From: Spongiibacteraceae bacterium
GTDB taxonomy: Bacteria; Pseudomonadota; Gammaproteobacteria; Pseudomonadales; PIVM01
NCBI GenBank assembly: GCA_030618505.1
Contig: JAUXDF010000130.1
Coordinates: forward strand, 1 to 7,925
Direction of reading: 5' to 3'
DNA length: 7,925 bases
Shown: positions 1 through 5,750 of the stretch, piece by piece
How positions within the stretch are numbered: position 1 is the first letter of the stretch
How the letters are laid out: every line of letters starts with the position of its first letter
Position numbers and translations under genes: made by a program
Notes under the pieces: generated by a model
The model's input: only the letters and a program-made list of their open reading frames with translations
Database searches by the model: none
What the model was told of the DNA's origin: nothing

Positions 1-942
1 TTGACGCAGCAGCAGGTGAGAGCTTTTTCCTGGCTTAGCCGATTGAAGCTAAGTCCCCTGCGTCTTGTTGTTTGGCCGGATTTGGCGGCGGGTTTAAATA
101 TCGTTAAAAAAGATTTTAGGCCGAGTGAATCAAATAGTGATTTCTTTCATGTAGGTGCCATTAAATTATTTGCTGATGGTTCACTTCAGGGTTATACCGG
201 GCATTTGACACAGCCTTACCATACAAGCTTTAAGGGCGATGATAACTATAAGGGATACGCTCGTACGTCTCTGGAAGATTTAACGAAACAATTGACGAAA
301 TTTAATGCGGCAGGTTTGCAAGTCGCTGTTCATGCTAATGGCGATGCCGCCATTGATAATATGATTGCCGCATTTGAAGCGGCACAATTGGCATCACCTT
401 TTCCTGATGCCAGGCCCATTGTTATTCACGCCCAAATGGCGCGTGATGATCAGCTTGACGATATGCTGCGCCTGGGTATGACACCCTCCTTTTTTGGTCT
501 TCATGTTTATTATTGGGGGGATCGGCATATGAATATTTTTATGGGTCCAGATCGTGGGTCGCGCATAAGTCCGGCGAAATCTTCAGTCGATAAAGGCTTG
601 CGGTTTAGCCTGCATGCCGACACACCCGTTGTCCCGATGAACCCTTTGTTACAGATGTCTGTTGCCGTTAATCGCCTGTCTAATTCAGGCCGTGAAATTG
701 GTGCGGGCGGCGGCGAGTCGATGGTTGATCAGCGTATTTCGGTGATGCAGGCACTGAGGGCGTCGACTATCGATGCTGCCTGGCAAGTGTTTCTTGACGA
801 TCACCGTGGATCGATTGAAGTAGGCAAGGTGGCAGATTTTGTGGTGTTGTCCGATAACCCCTTGGAAGTGCCTGCTGCTATTCATAACATTCAGGTCAAA
901 GCTACTTATATTGATGGCTACCCGGTTTATTCCAGGCCTTGA
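1..942 (+). CDS. YtcJ-like metal-dependent amidohydrolase (amidohydrolase_3 family), 5'-truncated by window edge
   Basis: This is the C-terminal 313 residues of an amidohydrolase of the YtcJ/NfdA type, metal hydrolases that cleave amide or similar C-N bonds. The reading frame is open from the first base. The TTG at position 1 is very unlikely to be the true start, because family members are usually about 550 residues and the N-terminal HxH metal site is absent here. Visible family landmarks, numbered from the window edge, are KLFADGSL at 55-62 with Lys55 as the likely metal-bridging lysine, HANGDAA at 111-117, IHAQM at 142-146 and LHADTPV at 204-210 with the metal-site Asp207. The C-terminal GSIEVGKVADFVVLSDNPL segment (270-288) rebuilds the small beta-sandwich. 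A 34-nt gap separates it from the following crotonase gene, so the two are probably co-transcribed. The substrate cannot be read from sequence; this family is broad and often misannotated. Confidence 0.88.
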   Translation: MTQQQVRAFSWLSRLKLSPLRLVVWPDLAAGLNIVKKDFRPSESNSDFFHVGAIKLFADGSLQGYTGHLTQPYHTSFKGDDNYKGYARTSLEDLTKQLTKFNAAGLQVAVHANGDAAIDNMIAAFEAAQLASPFPDARPIVIHAQMARDDQLDDMLRLGMTPSFFGLHVYYWGDRHMNIFMGPDRGSRISPAKSSVDKGLRFSLHADTPVVPMNPLLQMSVAVNRLSNSGREIGAGGGESMVDQRISVMQALRASTIDAAWQVFLDDHRGSIEVGKVADFVVLSDNPLEVPAAIHNIQVKATYIDGYPVYSRP

Positions 943-976
943 GCTATAAACAACTATAAATTGTTGGGAGTATTAC

Positions 977-1789
977 ATGTCAGAGCAAAATGAACAGTTA
1001 TCCCTGGAGGCGCATACCTTTGATACGGTGATGTGGGATGTCTCGGATAATATTTTGACGATTACCTTAAATCGCCCGAAATCAAAAAATGCTATCAATC
1101 TGATTATGGCTAACGAGTTAATCTACTGTTTGGACTATGCCAAGCAGGAGGGTGATATTCGTGTCGTTGTTATTGCTGCAGCGGGCAGTGTTTTTTGTGC
1201 CGGTGGTGATCTGAAATTGATGAGTGGTAGCGGTGAGGAGTCTCCTAGTACAGTGCCTTCTCGTGGAGACAGTTCTGATATTAGTCGTCGAATTCGCGGG
1301 CTTTACAAGCCAGTCATTATTAAAGCGCAAGGTCATGTTCTGGCGGGTGCACTGTTGATGATTTGTAATGCAACGCACGTTATAGCATCTGATAATGTTG
1401 CTTTCGGTGCCCCTGAGATACAGCGTGGTCTATGGCCTTATATGGTGATGGCTTCTTTGTTTAGAGTGGTTCCTCGCAGAGAAGGCCTGGATTTTATTAT
1501 GCGCGGTTATCGCATTGATGCTAACAAAGCCCAGCAATGGGGATTGGTTAATGAGGTGGTTTCTGCAGACAAGTTGGACGAGGCAGTAGCACAACTAGCC
1601 GGTGAGTTAGCATCCCTTGCACCGGGAACCATGCAGTTGGGTTTGGAGGCATTCTACATGCAGGAAGATCTTAGTGTTGAAGATGCTTTACCGCATTTGC
1701 AGGAAGCGCTGATGACAACGATTGCCTCTGATGATGCCAGAGAGGGGATAACGGCATTTATTGAGAAGCGTGAGCCTAAGTGGTCTTAG
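977..1789 (+). CDS. Enoyl-CoA hydratase/isomerase (crotonase) family protein
   Basis: A 270-residue, full-length crotonase-fold protein, expected to act on a CoA thioester in the cytoplasm. The start is supported by GGGAG at 966-970, six bases before the ATG. The LNRPKSKNAI segment (31-40) and FCAGGDLKLM (73-82) form the CoA pocket and the first oxyanion-hole loop; GHVLAGA (119-125) supplies the second. FGAPEIQRGLWP (143-154) carries Glu147, matching Glu164 of rat enoyl-CoA hydratase. The position matching rat Glu144 is Leu127. The C-terminal EGITAFIEKREPKW ending is typical of the family. With only one of the two catalytic glutamates, the enzyme may be a delta3-delta2-enoyl-CoA isomerase or another crotonase-type reaction rather than a classical hydratase; this is inference by alignment from memory. 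It follows the amidohydrolase gene closely. No clear terminator is visible after it. Confidence 0.93.
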   Translation: MSEQNEQLSLEAHTFDTVMWDVSDNILTITLNRPKSKNAINLIMANELIYCLDYAKQEGDIRVVVIAAAGSVFCAGGDLKLMSGSGEESPSTVPSRGDSSDISRRIRGLYKPVIIKAQGHVLAGALLMICNATHVIASDNVAFGAPEIQRGLWPYMVMASLFRVVPRREGLDFIMRGYRIDANKAQQWGLVNEVVSADKLDEAVAQLAGELASLAPGTMQLGLEAFYMQEDLSVEDALPHLQEALMTTIASDDAREGITAFIEKREPKWS

Positions 1790-1805
1790 TGGAAGTCGGG
1801 CATGT

Positions 1806-2210
1806 TTAATGAATACCATTAGCGCCAATTGACCCATTTCGTCGTTGTTTTTTAAGACCGCCACCATATCCAAACATAAGGCGAAAGCACAGTGGAGCCA
1901 ACTCTGCCGTGATCCATTCATCTATATCCATTATCTTCGAACGTTCCTGTGCAGAGCACATTGGCAATATTGGTCGCTGCGGAAATTTTTCATCCAGAAG
2001 TATGCCGATAGGTGTGGAGTCAGTGTGCAGTTCCTCATCGATTTTTAAGACGGGTATTTGCTTGCCTAAAGGTATTTCTGATTTTGCTCTTAATGGGTGA
2101 ACGTAAAATGTTTTATGTTGAAGGCCTTTAAATCCCAGGAAGCATCGCACTTTGGTTGCAAACGGCGAAAACTCGTAAGAGTAAAGTGTGATGTCGGGAG
2201 AGTTTTTGAT
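1806..2210 (-). pseudogene. Glutathione S-transferase remnant: start codon ATC, C-terminal domain missing
   Basis: The minus strand encodes about 134 residues that read as the thioredoxin-like half of a GST. LYSYEFSPFATKVRCFLGFKG forms beta1, the catalytic loop and helix 1. It is followed by HPLRAKSEIPLGKQIPVLKID with the cis-Pro loop, then ELHTDSTPIGILLDEKFP with the glutathione-binding (D/E)S pair, and a first C-domain helix, RSKIMDIDEWITAELAP. After about residue 115 the sequence turns into low-complexity text and stops, so the helical C-domain (about 100 residues or more) is lost. The frame is open upstream to a TAA at 2232-2234 but has no ATG, GTG or TTG in the right place. A GTG at 2150 would delete the active-site loop. 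An AGGGAAG-like ribosome site (about 2217-2223) lies six bases before an ATC (2208-2210) where the ATG should be. I read this as a decaying second GST beside the intact one at 2322-2957; rare ATC initiation is the alternative. The rest of the gene-free stretch (1790-1805 and 2235-2321) shows nothing recognisable. Confidence 0.72.
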
Positions 2211-2321
2211 CTTGTGCTTCCCTTTGGTTTTTTATGTGTAGCCGTTTTGATGCATCCCATTGCCCAGCCTTTGTTATGCCCCGAACGCTCCTGAGGAGTT
2301 TAAAGCCCAGTCATTGCATAG

Positions 2322-2957
2322 TTAAGCGCCCTTACTCTCGGCATCCTCTCTGGCAATGGCTCTCTTTAGAGCCGGCCTTTGGGTGCAGCGCTCCACATAG
2401 TCCAGTAAGTTTTTATGTTCTACGGGTTGCTTGAATTTCATAGCCCACACCAGGGTGTGAGCCAACAATATATCTACGCCACTAAAGGTGTCGCCTAGCA
2501 TATAGTCGCGATCCTCCAGTCCTTTGCTAAATAGCTTCAGCGCCTGTTGAAATTCCCAGGGTGCGGTTACTTCCAAAAGAGCCGGCACGCGCTTGTCTTC
2601 GGGGAGCGCAAAGGAATGCTTGCCCATATTCCACAAGGGTTGTTCCAGTTCACACATGGTGAAGTGGCTCCACTGCTCATAGCGAGCCCTCGCAGGTGTT
2701 GCTACAGGCGGGATTAACCCCGTCTCAGGAAAACTGTCAGCCAGATAGGAAATGATGGCGGCAGATTCGGTAATAATCAGATCGTCAATCTTAATAGCCG
2801 GAACTTTACCGCCAGGGTTAACGCTTAAGAATTCCGGGGACTTGCCGTCTCCTTTGAGTAAATCAACCAGAAAGTAGTCGTAGGGCTGTCCCAGTTCCTC
2901 CAGCATCCAGGTGATGCGGGTGGCGCGGCTATTGGGGTATCCGAAAATGGTAATCAT
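2322..2957 (-). CDS. Glutathione S-transferase family protein
   Basis: A complete 211-residue cytosolic GST, the usual length. The N-terminal thioredoxin-like domain (1-78) shows FGYPNSRATRITWMLEELG (5-23), with Asn9/Ser10 at the position of the catalytic residue; there is no beta-class Cys10. GGKVPAI (49-55) holds the cis-Pro53, and TESAAI (63-68) holds the Glu64-Ser65 pair that binds the glutathione gamma-glutamyl group. The helical C-domain has the FSGVDILLAHTLVWA segment (158-172), where S/TxxD is the N-capping box. The start is supported by GAGAGAGGGA a few bases upstream of the ATG. It lies 104 nt downstream of the MarR gene on the same strand and is probably the last intact gene of that operon, so it may be induced with it to conjugate or reduce an electrophilic compound. 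The true substrate is unknown. Confidence 0.93.
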   Translation of the reverse strand: MITIFGYPNSRATRITWMLEELGQPYDYFLVDLLKGDGKSPEFLSVNPGGKVPAIKIDDLIITESAAIISYLADSFPETGLIPPVATPARARYEQWSHFTMCELEQPLWNMGKHSFALPEDKRVPALLEVTAPWEFQQALKLFSKGLEDRDYMLGDTFSGVDILLAHTLVWAMKFKQPVEHKNLLDYVERCTQRPALKRAIAREDAESKGA

Positions 2958-3061
2958 AAAATCCCTCTCTCGGCGTTAAGCCGGTTTATGGTCTTAATAG
3001 ATACAAAACTTTACGAAATGCTGCCCGCATTGTTGTTGATAAAGCTATTGAGTACAACCAA

Positions 3062-3490
3062 TTAATCAGCTTCGTCCCAGTCCATGGAGAGTATTTTTCG
3101 CAATTGAAGTGTTTCTTTTTTGCCAATACGAGAAGCAAGCTTCTGTTCGGCCTCTTGTAGAATACTTTTCGCAGCAAGGCCGAATTCAATACCCTCTTTA
3201 GTGGGGATTGCCTTTTTAGCCCTGCCATCATTGGGGTCCGGTTGTAATTCAACTAGACCCGCCGTCACCAAGTCAGCTATGGTCTTATGCACGGCTTGCT
3301 TGCTGACACCCAGTTCCCGGGCAATTTCTGTCGGGCTGGTTTTGCCCGCACTGACTTGTGCAAAAAACATTGACTGGGCTCGGCTTACGGGCATCAGGCC
3401 GCGTTCACGAAGAGATTTTTGAAGCTCAACATCTACCCAGTAAAAGGCTTCGATTAACAGTTGTGCCAGATTTTTCTCTTGAGTAGTCAT
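3062..3490 (-). CDS. MarR-family transcriptional regulator
   Basis: A 142-residue winged-helix regulator of typical MarR length, expected to bind palindromic DNA as a dimer and release it when a small molecule binds or a residue is oxidised. The helix-turn-helix lies at about 51-82 (TSPTEIARELGVSKQAVHKT then IADLVTAGLVE), with the recognition helix around 63-75. The wing follows at 84-97, with the DPNDGRAKK motif where the family usually has D-x-R-x-K/R. There is no cysteine in the protein, so thiol-based redox sensing of the OhrR type is excluded and ligand binding is more likely. AGGAAG precedes the ATG by five bases. It sits 30 nt downstream of the membrane protein gene and upstream of the GST gene on the same strand. 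Autoregulation through the inverted repeat at 4093-4137 is a natural inference but not shown. Confidence 0.93.
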   Translation of the reverse strand: MTTQEKNLAQLLIEAFYWVDVELQKSLRERGLMPVSRAQSMFFAQVSAGKTSPTEIARELGVSKQAVHKTIADLVTAGLVELQPDPNDGRAKKAIPTKEGIEFGLAAKSILQEAEQKLASRIGKKETLQLRKILSMDWDEAD

Positions 3491-3520
3491 TGGGCTTCCT
3501 GTTTTTATGGTTGAAAAAAT

Positions 3521-4051
3521 CTAGAGGCTGGGTTTTACCACCGCCAGGAAAATCATGGCAGGAATAAATAACGATACTAATGGCGTTGTCCAGCGGAAAA
3601 ACTGCATTTGCCAGAGTATGGCCAGTTCATATTTATCATCATCACCGCGCTGTAAATGAAGTGATTTGCGGCCGCCAAAGTGTGAAATCCAGTAATCGAT
3701 TATTTCTATAGGCAGAAATATAAAGAACACAATGGACAGCTTTATAGCAAGCCACTGGGCATCCATAACATTCCAATCCCCCAGCCAATAGAGTGTTGGG
3801 CCAGTAATAAGAACCATCGGAAAAGCGATATGCTCAATAATAACCCCTTTATCAAACTGCTCCATGATCCAGTTGCGTAGTGCAATTCTCTCTGGGTCTT
3901 GGGGGGCTTTCTCCCATTGTAAAAATGCAGTTCGAACGTAGAACAGGTAGGCAACGGCTGTGCTCATGCCCCACATCATCACAAAGAGCAGGTGTACAAA
4001 TTTTATTTCCATATACCAGAGCATGAGTACTTGGCGTATTGTATCGAGCAT
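3521..4051 (-). CDS. Four-helix integral membrane protein, HemJ/CopD/DUF2269-like
   Basis: A 176-residue inner-membrane protein with four predicted membrane segments, at about 15-38, 70-91, 98-120 and 150-172, and no signal peptide cleavage site that I can see. The first segment starts with the MEIKFVHLLFVMMWGM pattern. A histidine followed by a small/aromatic helix like this recalls the first helix of HemJ, CopD and DUF2269 proteins, several of which bind heme or metal. His20 and His74 lie in helices 1 and 2 and could be ligands; this is inference. The family assignment is by pattern only. GGAGAG precedes the ATG at 4051; Met14 is a possible internal start. It is the first gene of the minus-strand operon and reads away from the inverted-repeat control region. 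Confidence 0.78.
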   Translation of the reverse strand: MLDTIRQVLMLWYMEIKFVHLLFVMMWGMSTAVAYLFYVRTAFLQWEKAPQDPERIALRNWIMEQFDKGVIIEHIAFPMVLITGPTLYWLGDWNVMDAQWLAIKLSIVFFIFLPIEIIDYWISHFGGRKSLHLQRGDDDKYELAILWQMQFFRWTTPLVSLFIPAMIFLAVVKPSL

Positions 4052-4083
4052 GAGCTCTCTCCAGTCGGCAGTCTATAGTATTC

Positions 4084-4112
4084 ATTTTGGCTAAAGATAT
4101 TCATTTAGTCAA
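4084..4112 (-). promoter_or_regulatory. Predicted promoter for the membrane protein/MarR/GST operon
   Basis: On the minus strand the left arm of the inverted repeat reads TTGACT (4112-4107), five of six matches to a sigma70 -35 box. Seventeen bases later comes CAAAAT (4089-4084), a four-of-six -10 box. It would start transcription some 25 nt upstream of the ATG at 4051. The geometry mirrors the plus-strand promoter on the other side of the palindrome. Confidence 0.42.
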
Positions 4113-4137
4113 CCACATTGACTAAATGAATATCTTT
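4093..4137. repeat. Perfect 20-bp inverted repeat with 5-bp spacer; likely operator between divergent operons
   Basis: Left arm 4093-4112 and right arm 4118-4137 are exact reverse complements, separated by CCACA. The inner core is TTTAGTCAA, five bases, TTGACTAAA. Each arm contains a -35-like TTGACT directed outward, so a protein bound here would block both divergent promoters. A third copy of the arm sequence TATTCATTT lies at 4079-4087, 19 bp before the copy at 4098-4106. No run of T follows either arm, and the site lies upstream of both predicted transcripts, so a transcription terminator is unlikely. The obvious candidate to bind it is the MarR regulator encoded at 3062-3490. Arms this long exceed a single MarR site and could hold two dimers or a larger regulator. 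Confidence 0.82.
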
Positions 4138-4145
4138 GCTAATAT
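4118..4145 (+). promoter_or_regulatory. Predicted promoter for the kinase/partner/lipocalin operon
   Basis: TTGACT (4118-4123) begins the right arm of the inverted repeat and is followed after 16 bases by TAATAT (4140-4145). These match five of six and four of six sigma70 consensus bases. Transcription would start near 4152, about 16 nt before the first ATG at 4168 and about 50 nt before the ATG at 4204, which slightly favours the later start codon for translation. The overlap of the -35 box with the operator suggests repression by steric exclusion. Confidence 0.45.
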
Positions 4146-4167
4146 GAGGATGTAGCTTGTTGAGTCG

Positions 4168-5253
4168 ATGCTGCAGCAACAAACCCTTAACTGGATATTT
4201 CCTATGGCACTTTCAGACAATCATCAATTGATCGCCTATCTCGCTAGAAAGCTCGGTGGGACTGATTTACGTATCACCAAAGAGTGGCAAAATATGGAAG
4301 GCTGGTCGATGGAGACGTTCAGTCTGGATGTGGAATACAAGAAAGATGGAGCCACTGTTGAGCAGGCCTTAATTCTGCGTCGCCAGCCTGTTAGCGGCTT
4401 GCTCGAGCCCTATGATGTTTCCACTGAATACCGAATACTTAAGGCCTTGCAAGCCAGTAAAGTTATTGTTCCTGTGGCGTTCTGGTACGAAGGGGATTCT
4501 GCGGTCTTTGAACGGCCTTTCTACATTATGCAAAAGGTGGAAGGTGATGTCCATGTATTGGAGCAAGACCCTGGCGCCGATTTTCGTCTTGTTCCCGATG
4601 ATGAAGAACGAGTGAGTCTTGCTAATGATTTTATAGATAGTCTTGTTCATATTCACGAATGTGACTGGAAGGCGCTAGGGCTGGGTTTTCTAGGAGAGCC
4701 GGGCTCGGGGAAAAGTGCAGCACTACAGCAGGTAGATTACTGGGCTGATGTTATTGAGCGAGCCGGTGTGCGCTCTAAACCATTGGTCACTCTCGCCATC
4801 AATTGGCTGAGAGAAAATGCCCCTGAAACCGAGCAGGTACGTCTTATTCATGGCGACTATCGGATCGGTAACTTTATCCATCAGAATCAGCATATTACTT
4901 CTATTCTTGACTGGGAAATGGCGCACCTTGGTGATCGTCACGAAGACATCGCCTTTGTGCTCGGGCCCCTCTGGCGCTCAAATGCGCCTGCTAATTGGGT
5001 TTGCCACTTATTGCCAGAGGACGAGTTCCTTGAAAAATACGAGCAGAAGTCTGGACTAAAGGTAGATCGAGAAAAGCTCAAGTACTTTGATCTTTTGCTC
5101 AGTTTGAAAGCAGTAGGGATTATGTCAACAGCGGCCAACTCATTCGCTCAGAATAAAACCCCAGACCTAAAACCCGCCGCCTTTGGCAGTATTCTTGACC
5201 TTGCGTACGCCGGTCTGGCCCAGCACCTGAATGAGAGATTATCATCATGTTAG
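4168..5253 (+). CDS. APH-fold phosphotransferase, acyl-CoA-associated kinase (ACAD10/11 or LvaA type)
   Basis: A 361-residue protein of the aminoglycoside phosphotransferase (APH) fold. Small-molecule kinases of this fold use the Brenner motif, seen here as IHGDYRIGN (227-235) with catalytic Asp230 and Asn235, followed by ILDWE (246-250) with the metal-binding Asp248. The N-lobe has GWSMETFSLDV (45-55) as the nucleotide loop and LILRRQP (68-74), where an arginine replaces the usual lysine. The WEMAHLGDRHEDIAF segment (249-263) is typical of the acyl-CoA-linked subgroup, not of antibiotic-resistance enzymes. An antibiotic role is therefore unlikely; relatives phosphorylate 4-hydroxyacyl-CoA. 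The start is uncertain: Met1 (4168) has no convincing ribosome site, and residues 2-12 look non-homologous. Met13 (4204) has a GGA about seven bases upstream and fits family alignments better. It is the first gene of the divergent plus-strand operon and overlaps the next gene by 7 nt. Confidence 0.9.
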   Translation: MLQQQTLNWIFPMALSDNHQLIAYLARKLGGTDLRITKEWQNMEGWSMETFSLDVEYKKDGATVEQALILRRQPVSGLLEPYDVSTEYRILKALQASKVIVPVAFWYEGDSAVFERPFYIMQKVEGDVHVLEQDPGADFRLVPDDEERVSLANDFIDSLVHIHECDWKALGLGFLGEPGSGKSAALQQVDYWADVIERAGVRSKPLVTLAINWLRENAPETEQVRLIHGDYRIGNFIHQNQHITSILDWEMAHLGDRHEDIAFVLGPLWRSNAPANWVCHLLPEDEFLEKYEQKSGLKVDREKLKYFDLLLSLKAVGIMSTAANSFAQNKTPDLKPAAFGSILDLAYAGLAQHLNERLSSC

Positions 5254-5747
5254 ATATGCCTTTTAGTCGCATTATCGAGGGGCTTAATTATAGCCTGGAA
5301 AATGTTATCGCTCCGGAAATTGAATCACCCATTGCCAAGGGGCAGCTCTTTGCAGTGGTCGAAATTCTTAATCAGATTAAAGGACGCTTCGACCATAAGT
5401 TTGAACTTGTTGTTGAGGATATCAAGGTAAGCCAAAAAGCGCTGGCCACTTTAATTGAGACACTAAGCGCCGCTTCGGTAGAAATTCCCAGTGAATATCA
5501 CAGTAATACCGAGGCGATTGATTTGGCTGCAATGACTGGCGAGGAGTTGCGAGAAAAGAGAAATCAGTTAGAGATTATTGTCAGTGGCGCTCTCGATTTA
5601 TTAGATGCTCATCGCGCCGACATACCCGATGCCCAGAAGGTCGAGCATGCCGTGTTCATGCAGTTCGGTGCAACTATTTTTCGCAATATGCTGTTGGTCG
5701 GTAAATATCGGTTCGACAAAATTACTCAAGCAGATAAAAAGGATTAG
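5247..5747 (+). CDS. Unrecognised 166-residue helical protein, candidate kinase partner (DUF6285/LvaB-like position)
   Basis: I do not firmly recognise this protein. It is 166 residues, acidic and apparently all helical, soluble, without signal peptide, membrane segment or cysteine. The N-terminal pattern IIEGLNYSLENVIAPEIESP followed by QLFAVVEILNQIKGRF (about 9-48) resembles the layout of DUF6285-type proteins, which have a short helix, a VLPAL-like turn and a second helix, and which commonly follow APH kinases near acyl-CoA dehydrogenases. The middle part (about 106-124, ELREKRNQLEIIVSGALDL) may form a coiled or paired helix. Its ATG lies inside the end of the kinase gene (ATGTTAG, 7-nt overlap), so translation is probably coupled and equimolar expression is likely. 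Met4 is a possible alternative start. In the Pseudomonas putida levulinate pathway a small protein, LvaB, is required by the kinase LvaA; an equivalent role here is inference. Confidence 0.8.
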   Translation: MLDMPFSRIIEGLNYSLENVIAPEIESPIAKGQLFAVVEILNQIKGRFDHKFELVVEDIKVSQKALATLIETLSAASVEIPSEYHSNTEAIDLAAMTGEELREKRNQLEIIVSGALDLLDAHRADIPDAQKVEHAVFMQFGATIFRNMLLVGKYRFDKITQADKKD

Positions 5748-5750
5748 CAC

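Noticed and set aside
1845..2100. Two overlapping plus-strand reading frames of 63-67 codons in the gap after the crotonase gene
   Set aside because: Both lie antisense to the GST remnant, whose minus-strand frame shows clear family motifs; the plus-strand translations show no recognisable pattern or ribosome site.
2287..2297. CTCCTGAGGAG palindrome downstream of the intact GST gene as terminator
   Set aside because: The stem is only four to five base pairs with a one- to three-base loop and no T-run on the minus strand.
2097..2434. Plus-strand frames of about 65 codons spanning the end of the intact GST gene
   Set aside because: Compositionally odd (Cys/Leu rich), overlapping the GST coding region on the opposite strand, with no start signals.
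2986..3252. 88-codon minus-strand frame upstream of the GST gene
   Set aside because: It overlaps the MarR gene in another frame on the same strand; the MarR frame has strong domain support, and this one is Arg/Leu-rich shadow text.
4093..4137. Inverted repeat as a transcription terminator or the end of a mobile element
   Set aside because: No T-run follows either arm, it lies upstream of two divergent genes with promoter-like boxes inside, and there is no transposase or target duplication.
4168..5253. Annotation as an aminoglycoside antibiotic resistance gene
   Set aside because: The APH fold is shared by many metabolic kinases; the WEMAHLGDRHEDIAF segment and the gene neighbours fit the acyl-CoA-linked subgroup.
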